Shown here in pieces: positions 59,657 through 64,000 of a DNA stretch of 64,000 nucleotides. The notes beneath the pieces were generated by a model. That model was given only the letters and a program-made list of their open reading frames with translations, was not told the origin of the DNA and did not search any database. The stretch is from positions 1-64,000 of the forward strand of contig URPJ01000001.1 in assembly GCA_900549745.1 (NCBI GenBank), in the 5' to 3' direction. The position numbers and the translations under genes are program-made. Origin of the DNA: an uncultured Collinsella sp. GTDB lineage: Bacteria > Actinomycetota > Coriobacteriia > Coriobacteriales > Coriobacteriaceae. Numbering within the stretch: position 1 is the stretch's first letter; every line of letters begins with the position of its first letter.

Positions 59657-59728
59657 GGCGGTCGCGGCGCGCGCCCGCGCCCGCGGGCTTATGATGGACG
59701 ATAACGAGACGGAAAGGGGTCAGGTAGC

Positions 59729-60145
59729 ATGGCCGAGGACAATAGGAACAAACCGCTGTACATGATCAGCGTGGCGGCCGAGCTGACCGGCATGCATCCG
59801 CAGACTCTGCGCGTCTACGAGTCCAAGGGCCTGGTGAATCCTCAGCGCTCGGGCGGTAACACGCGCCTGTATTCGCGTGCCGATATCGAGCGTCTGGAAC
59901 TCATCAATCAACTGACCGACGAGGGCATCAACCTTGCCGGTGTGGTGCGTATCCTCGATATGAAGGAGCGCGCCGAGGAACGCGAGCGCGAGAACGAAAA
60001 ACTCCGTGCCCGCGTGCGCCAGCTCGAGGACGAGCTGCACGAGTACAAGATGCAGAAGAAGATCACCGCCCTGGCCCCGCGCGATGGCTCGGTTAACCCC
60101 GAGCAAGTCATGCGCAAGCTACTGGGCGCCGGCGGAGATCTATAG
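59729..60145 (+). CDS. hspR: Heat-shock repressor HspR (MerR family)
   Basis: A 138-aa repressor. The MerR winged helix (about 8-78; LYMISVAAELTGMHPQTLRVYESKGLV) contains the HspR-type MHPQTLR. A coiled coil (about 80-120) follows. In Streptomyces it represses its own dnaK operon with DnaK as co-repressor through HAIR sites. The stop TAG (60143-60145) supplies the first G of modular element copy C. Confidence 0.94.
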   Translation: MAEDNRNKPLYMISVAAELTGMHPQTLRVYESKGLVNPQRSGGNTRLYSRADIERLELINQLTDEGINLAGVVRILDMKERAEERERENEKLRARVRQLEDELHEYKMQKKITALAPRDGSVNPEQVMRKLLGAGGDL

Positions 60146-60340
60146 TTACGCGGTTTTACCAAACCGCGTAACGGCTCGACGCTGCAAGCCCGCCAGAGCG
60201 GCAATCTGACGTTCAATCGTCGGTCGCGTACCGAAGTACGCTTCCCTCCTCTTTCACGTCACCTTGCTCGCTCTGGTGGGCTTTCGCTGTCCGCGCCAAA
60301 ACATCGGCGTTGCCGGAGTGCGGCACGGTAGTCATTGGGG
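60145..60340. repeat. Modular structured element, copy C
   Basis: GTTACGCGGTTTTACC...GTAAC hairpin (60145-60172) starting on the hspR stop codon, constant GGCTCGACGCTGC, stem AAGCCCGCCAGAGCG pairing with CGCTCTGGTGGGCTT (about 60269-60283), constant CTGACGTTCAA, small hairpin GCGTACCGAAGTACGC (60226-60241), constant TTTCACGTCACCTTG, then CCAAAACATCGGCGTTGCC and TAGTCATTGGGG. The inner hairpin differs completely from copies A and B, but still folds. Confidence 0.8.
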
Positions 60341-60357
60341 ACGTTCTTAAATGACTA
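60329..60357. repeat. REP-like palindrome, copy 5, joined to modular element C
   Basis: TAGTCATT...AATGACTA with GGGGACGTTCTTA between. Its left half is the right end of the modular element, showing how the two families combine. Confidence 0.85.
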
Positions 60358-60531
60358 GTCGAAAGGGACGCTCTTGCACAAAATCTTCCGGCCCTCGACT
60401 GACACGTCCTTTACTTTACCTAGATAAAGTGAACGTGCAGATTCGTAACCCACTCGCAACCGTTCTATGGCACGATATTGAACGAATGTATGCTATGCGC
60501 CCAAATCGTTTTGGGCAGAGTGGGAGACAGT
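60341..60531. other. Upstream region of the hydratase gene
   Basis: After the REP unit the sequence turns A/T-richer (about 60375-60500). TTTACTTTACCTAGATAAAGTGAAC near 60410-60436 contains an ACTTTA..TAAAGT inverted pair. No gene; likely promoter and operator region. Confidence 0.5.
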
Positions 60532-62832
60532 ATGGTCAAGCTGTACGAGGACGGCATCTACCTGCGCGGCGGCAGCGAGGTTGTGCCTGCAGCCGAGGCC
60601 GCTGAGCGCGGCATTACGCAGACGCCCGAGGATGCCAAGCGCGGCACCATCGCGTATTCGATCCTTCAGGCACACAATACGTCCGGCGACCCCGAGGCGC
60701 TCAAGATTCGCTTCGACGCCATGGCGAGCCACGACATCACCTTTGTCGGCATCATCCAGACGGCGCGCGCCTCGGGCATGGAGCAGTTCCCGCTGCCCTA
60801 CGTGCTCACCAACTGCCATAATTCGCTGTGCGCCGTGGGCGGCACCATCAACGAGGACGACCACGTCTTTGGCCTCTCTGCGGCCAAGAAGTACGGCGGC
60901 ATCTTCGTCCCGCCGCACATCGCCGTCATCCACTCCTTTATGCGCGAGAACTTTGCCGGTTGCGGCAAGATGATCTTGGGTTCCGACTCGCACACCCGCT
61001 ACGGCGCTCTGGGCACTATGGCCGTGGGCGAGGGCGGCGGCGAGCTGGCAAAGCAACTGCTGCGCGACACCTACGACGTCGCCTATCCCGGCGTTGTCGC
61101 CATCTACCTCACGGGCGCCCCGCGCCCCGGCGTCGGCCCGCACGACGTTGCGCTCGCCATCATCCGCGCTGTCTTTGCCAAGGGTTACGTCAAGAACAAG
61201 GTCATGGAGTTTGTGGGCCCCGGCATCGCGAGCATGACGACCGATTACCGCAACGGCGTCGACGTCATGACCACCGAGACCACCTGCCTGTCGAGCATCT
61301 GGGCCACTGACGAGGACACGCATGCATTCCTGACCATGCACGGCCGCGGCGACGACTACCGCGAGCTCAAGCCCGCCGATGTCGCCTACTACGACGGCTG
61401 CGTCGAGGTCGATCTGTCGAGCATCAAGCCCATGATCGCGCTGCCGTTCCATCCTTCCAACGGCTTTGAGATCGACGAGCTCAACGAGAACCTCGAGGAC
61501 ATCCTGCACGAGGTGGAGCTCGAGGCCGCTAAGATCGGCGAGGGTAAGACGCACTTTAGCCTGCTCGACAAGATCGTCGACGGCAAGCTGCACGTGCAGC
61601 AGGGCGTCATCGCCGGCTGCTCGGGCGGCAACTACGACTCCGTGGTTCAGGCTGCCCGCGTGCTCAAGGGCGCCAACACCGGCTGCGGCGAGTTCTCGCT
61701 GTCGGTCTATCCCACGAGCCAGCCCGTGGCGCTCGAACTCACGCGTCGCGGCTATATCTACGACCTTATGGAGGCCGGCGCGATCGTGCGCACGGCGTTC
61801 TGCGGCCCGTGCTTTGGCGCCGGCGACACGCCTGCCAACAACGGCCTGTCCATCCGCCACACCACGCGCAATTTCCCCAACCGCGAGGGTTCCAAGCCGG
61901 GTAATGGCCAGCTGAGCGCTGTGGCTCTGATGGACGCCCGCTCCATCGCGGCGACGGCTGCCAACGGCGGCGTCCTGACGCCGGCGACCGACCTGCCCGA
62001 GGAGACTTGGGACAAGGCCTGCGAGTACACCTTTGACGACGCTCCCTACAAGAAGCGCGTGTACTGGGGCTTTGGCAAGGCCGAGCCGGCAGACGAGCTG
62101 GTCGAGGGTCCCAACATCAAGCCGTGGCCCGCGATGGAGCCGCTCGGCGACGACATCCTGCTTAAGGTGTGCTCCAAGATCATGGACCCGGTCACCACGA
62201 CCGACGAGCTCATTCCCTCGGGCGAGACGAGTTCCTTCCGCTCCAACCCGCTGGGTCTGGCCGAGTTTACGCTGAGCCGCCGCGATCCGGCCTACGTGGG
62301 TCGCTCCAAGGAGGTCGACGCCGTGGAGAAGCGCCGCGTGGCCGGCGAGGCCACGGGCGACCTGGCGGCGCTCAATGCCGAGCTTGCCGGTGTGTTTGAG
62401 GCGCTGACCGGCGCGGGCGTCGCGGCCGATGCCAAGGCGACCGAGTTTGGCTCCATGCTCTATGCCAAGAAGCCCGGTGACGGTTCCGCCCGCGAGCAGG
62501 CCGCGAGCTGCCAGCGCGTAATTGGCGGCCTGGCCAACATCGTTCACGAGTACGCCACCAAGCGCTATCGCTCCAACGTCATGAACTGGGGCATGGTGCC
62601 CTTCCAGATGGAGGCCGAGCCCAACTTTGAGGTGGGCGACTACGTCTTTGTGCCGGGCATCCGTGCCGCGCTCGATGGCGACCTCAAGAACATCGCCGCC
62701 TACGTGGTGCGCGCCGATGGTGCGGTCGAGCAGATTGAGCTCTACATTGCCGATATGACAGCCGAAGAACGTGCCATCGTCAAGGCCGGCTGCCTGATCA
62801 ACTACAACAAGTTCAAGGCCGCTGCCGAGTAA
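60532..62832 (+). CDS. Aconitase-family hydratase (YbhJ-like)
   Basis: A 766-aa 4Fe-4S hydro-lyase. Family landmarks are LTNCHNSLCAVGGTINEDDH, GSDSHTRYGALGTMAVGEGGGE, the cluster cysteines in GCSGGNYDSVV and CGPCFGAGDTPANNGLS, and RNFPNREGSKPGNGQLS. It aligns with the E. coli YbhJ group rather than AcnA/AcnB or the LeuC pair; substrate unknown. ATG 60532 follows GGGAGACAG. No TCA-cycle gene is adjacent. Confidence 0.9.
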   Translation: MVKLYEDGIYLRGGSEVVPAAEAAERGITQTPEDAKRGTIAYSILQAHNTSGDPEALKIRFDAMASHDITFVGIIQTARASGMEQFPLPYVLTNCHNSLCAVGGTINEDDHVFGLSAAKKYGGIFVPPHIAVIHSFMRENFAGCGKMILGSDSHTRYGALGTMAVGEGGGELAKQLLRDTYDVAYPGVVAIYLTGAPRPGVGPHDVALAIIRAVFAKGYVKNKVMEFVGPGIASMTTDYRNGVDVMTTETTCLSSIWATDEDTHAFLTMHGRGDDYRELKPADVAYYDGCVEVDLSSIKPMIALPFHPSNGFEIDELNENLEDILHEVELEAAKIGEGKTHFSLLDKIVDGKLHVQQGVIAGCSGGNYDSVVQAARVLKGANTGCGEFSLSVYPTSQPVALELTRRGYIYDLMEAGAIVRTAFCGPCFGAGDTPANNGLSIRHTTRNFPNREGSKPGNGQLSAVALMDARSIAATAANGGVLTPATDLPEETWDKACEYTFDDAPYKKRVYWGFGKAEPADELVEGPNIKPWPAMEPLGDDILLKVCSKIMDPVTTTDELIPSGETSSFRSNPLGLAEFTLSRRDPAYVGRSKEVDAVEKRRVAGEATGDLAALNAELAGVFEALTGAGVAADAKATEFGSMLYAKKPGDGSAREQAASCQRVIGGLANIVHEYATKRYRSNVMNWGMVPFQMEAEPNFEVGDYVFVPGIRAALDGDLKNIAAYVVRADGAVEQIELYIADMTAEERAIVKAGCLINYNKFKAAAE

Positions 62833-62848
62833 CGCACTTAATTGTCCG

Positions 62849-62920
62849 CCCGGGGCTTACCCTTTCCCGCCCGCTCACGCGCTTCGCGAGGGTCGCGTTC
62901 GGGAAAGGAAAAGCCCCGGG
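62849..62920 (+). terminator. Long stem-loop after the hydratase gene
   Basis: CCCGGGGCTTACCTTTCCC pairs with GGGAAAGG(AA)AAGCCCCGGG. Within the loop GCGCTTCGCG and neighbours form a smaller stem. No U-run directly follows. Confidence 0.7.
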
Positions 62921-63012
62921 CTACATTTCCGCGTTCTCGTTGGGTCTTGAGGGACGCTAATAAATAGACTTGCTTGATGCCGCCTCTTTTTATTGGGGCG
63001 GCTTCTTTTTGG

Positions 63013-63034
63013 ACCACCACAAAGGTGCCTGTCC
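63013..63034. repeat. ACCACC family half copy
   Basis: ACCACCACAAAGGTGCCTGTCC matches the left half and centre of 21796-21846; the right arm is missing. It lies just past the 3' end of the minus-strand gene. Confidence 0.75.
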
Positions 63035-63043
63035 GGCGGGTTC

Positions 63044-63691
63044 TTATTTCGATGGGGTCCAGGTTATCTCATCGTCAAATAGCCAAGTGCGTGCTGAGCC
63101 GCTGTCGCGCGCTGTCTGCGGATCGGGCTCGCAGGTTTGTTCGTAGGCATCCTCGGTACACCGATCCATAAAATCGACGACTGCCGTCTGGTCGCCTTCC
63201 ATGACGTAGATCACGTTGCCATCCGAGATATAGACTCCCGGCCCTTCGTTGTCCACGTAGCCGGGGTCGTATGAGACGTTGCACAGTCTGCTCCCGTTTG
63301 CCGCATCGAGTTCAAGGGTCGAATAATACCCGCCATTCATTTGGCCTTTCTTGGCTCGATATATTGCGGCGCCGTACCACCGCGTAAACGTTTTGCCTTT
63401 GAGTAAATTGGTTGCCTTGCCGATAAGCTGCTCATCTTGGGTATAGCGCGTGGCCCCAAGTTCGATTCGGGGATAGTTGCTGACCCCAAGCGCTGCGGGC
63501 GTACCGTCGAAATCGACGGTGATTGAATCGGGTTTGACGATATCGGTGAGGATTTCGATGGGGTAGCTTACGGTTTCAACCGCCGCCTGCGTCGCCGAGG
63601 CAGGGAGAAATGCGAGATAGATAATGCCTACGCCGACTGCGGCAATCGCAAACGCTAAGACGAGTAGGCCGATATAGGTGGAGCGTTTCAC
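63044..63691 (-). CDS. Membrane-anchored extracytoplasmic protein of unknown function
   Basis: A 215-aa protein with a short basic start (MKRSTYIGLL), one hydrophobic helix (about 6-28) and an extracellular domain. There is no lipobox, so it is anchored by an uncleaved helix or secreted. The beta-rich domain (RWYGAAIYRAKKGQMNGGYY, VYISDGNVIYVMEG) and cysteines at CNVS, DRC and TCEPD suggest a disulfide. I do not recognise a family. It is lone, on the minus strand. Confidence 0.72.
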   Translation of the reverse strand: MKRSTYIGLLVLAFAIAAVGVGIIYLAFLPASATQAAVETVSYPIEILTDIVKPDSITVDFDGTPAALGVSNYPRIELGATRYTQDEQLIGKATNLLKGKTFTRWYGAAIYRAKKGQMNGGYYSTLELDAANGSRLCNVSYDPGYVDNEGPGVYISDGNVIYVMEGDQTAVVDFMDRCTEDAYEQTCEPDPQTARDSGSARTWLFDDEITWTPSK

Positions 63692-64000
63692 GGTGGGGCA
63701 CCTCGCTTACAATATGCAATCATTAAGATAAATGATACCAGCTTACGACAATATTCAAAAGAAAGCGATCGATCGAAATGACGGGGGCGAAAAGGCCCTA
63801 TTGGGCTTCGATTTGACCTCTAATAGGAATATTTGCCCCACTCATTCTGGGCGAGAGGTCAATAATTGAGTCCACGAGTCTTGAGCGATGCTATTCTCAC
63901 TAAACTCACTATTTTCACTATAAGCACTATAAATACGATAGGGAGGACGACGAGAACATTGTGACGTGCGATAGCTAAGCCGTTTAAGCCGGACTCTGAC
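63692..64000. other. A/T-rich intergenic end of the window
   Basis: Markedly lower GC than the rest. TCTAATAGG near 63819 and repeated CACTA/CACTAT motifs at 63898-63932 (CACTAAACTCACTATTTTCACTATAAGCACTATAAA) form short direct repeats next to possible -10 boxes. The next gene probably begins beyond 64000. Confidence 0.5.

Noticed and set aside
60493..62547. 684-codon frame antisense to the hydratase
   Set aside because: Shadow of an aconitase-family gene with all motifs intact.

Overview
The window is high-GC, with heavy use of GTG and TTG starts and tight gene packing. A dnaK-grpE-dnaJ-hspR operon, membrane-bound LuxR regulators, an NRMT-like SLC11 transporter next to an MgtE-like gene, and many palindromic intergenic repeats together suggest a gut Coriobacteriia actinobacterium, Collinsella-like. 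This is inferred from gene content; there is no rRNA, and I found no tRNA or CRISPR array. The window looks chromosomal, with one IS200/IS605 element.

Layout. 0.27-3.7 kb: two-gene ABC exporter. 3.8-6.1 kb: DUF362 ferredoxin-like protein and a membrane-anchored alpha/beta hydrolase. 6.3-12.1 kb: hemolysin III, a CNNM/CorC transporter, an orphan domain resembling the cyanophycin synthetase N-terminus, a YtxH protein, a PRC-barrel protein and a NodB-like protein that has lost its catalytic histidines. 12.2-15.5 kb: Mg2+ locus, with a structured leader, an MgtE-like CBS protein and an NRMT-type SLC11 transporter. 16-21.8 kb: acyltransferase, ribokinase plus nucleoside hydrolase, LuxS, DUF4867. 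22-26 kb: three-gene signalling operon (pseudokinase-like protein, NarL-type kinase, LuxR regulator). 26-30.4 kb: zinc-ribbon/SPFH operon with a lipoprotein. 30.7-35.2 kb: 12-TM LuxR regulator and the Mg2+ P-type ATPase MgtA. 35.7-38.3 kb: pyrE, a broken RpiR regulator, EIIA-Glc, a lipoprotein. 38.8-45.5 kb: NiFe-hydrogenase maturation run (small protein, nikR, hypF, hypC, hypD, hypE, HAD phosphatase). 45.7-48.5 kb: trxA, the IS element, a degenerate uracil-DNA-glycosylase-like protein. 48.6-50.6 kb: AgrC/AgrA-type two-component system. 50.8-54.7 kb: nadA-nadB-nadC-niaR under a palindromic operator that overlaps its promoter. 54.9-60.1 kb: ferredoxin and the chaperone operon. 60.5-63.7 kb: aconitase-family hydratase and a membrane-anchored protein.

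Two themes stand out. First, metals: four Mg2+-linked transporters (CNNM/CorC, MgtE-like, NRMT-like, MgtA) plus Ni2+ control (NikR) and hydrogenase assembly. The MgtE-like gene has a leader whose last stem pairs with its own Shine-Dalgarno region. Second, the intergenic DNA is crowded with structured repeats. The most striking is a ~180-196 nt modular element in three copies (after pyrE, after a lipoprotein gene and after hspR). Its stems keep pairing while their sequence changes; two copies begin on the G of the upstream stop codon, and one ends inside a destroyed rpiR gene. Other families are a 29-31 bp REP-like palindrome, a 67-bp palindrome (two copies), an ACCACC palindrome (three copies), two arrays of ~61-bp palindromic units, and a 228-bp MITE-like element with 33-bp inverted ends. 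All structures and repeat counts were worked out by eye.
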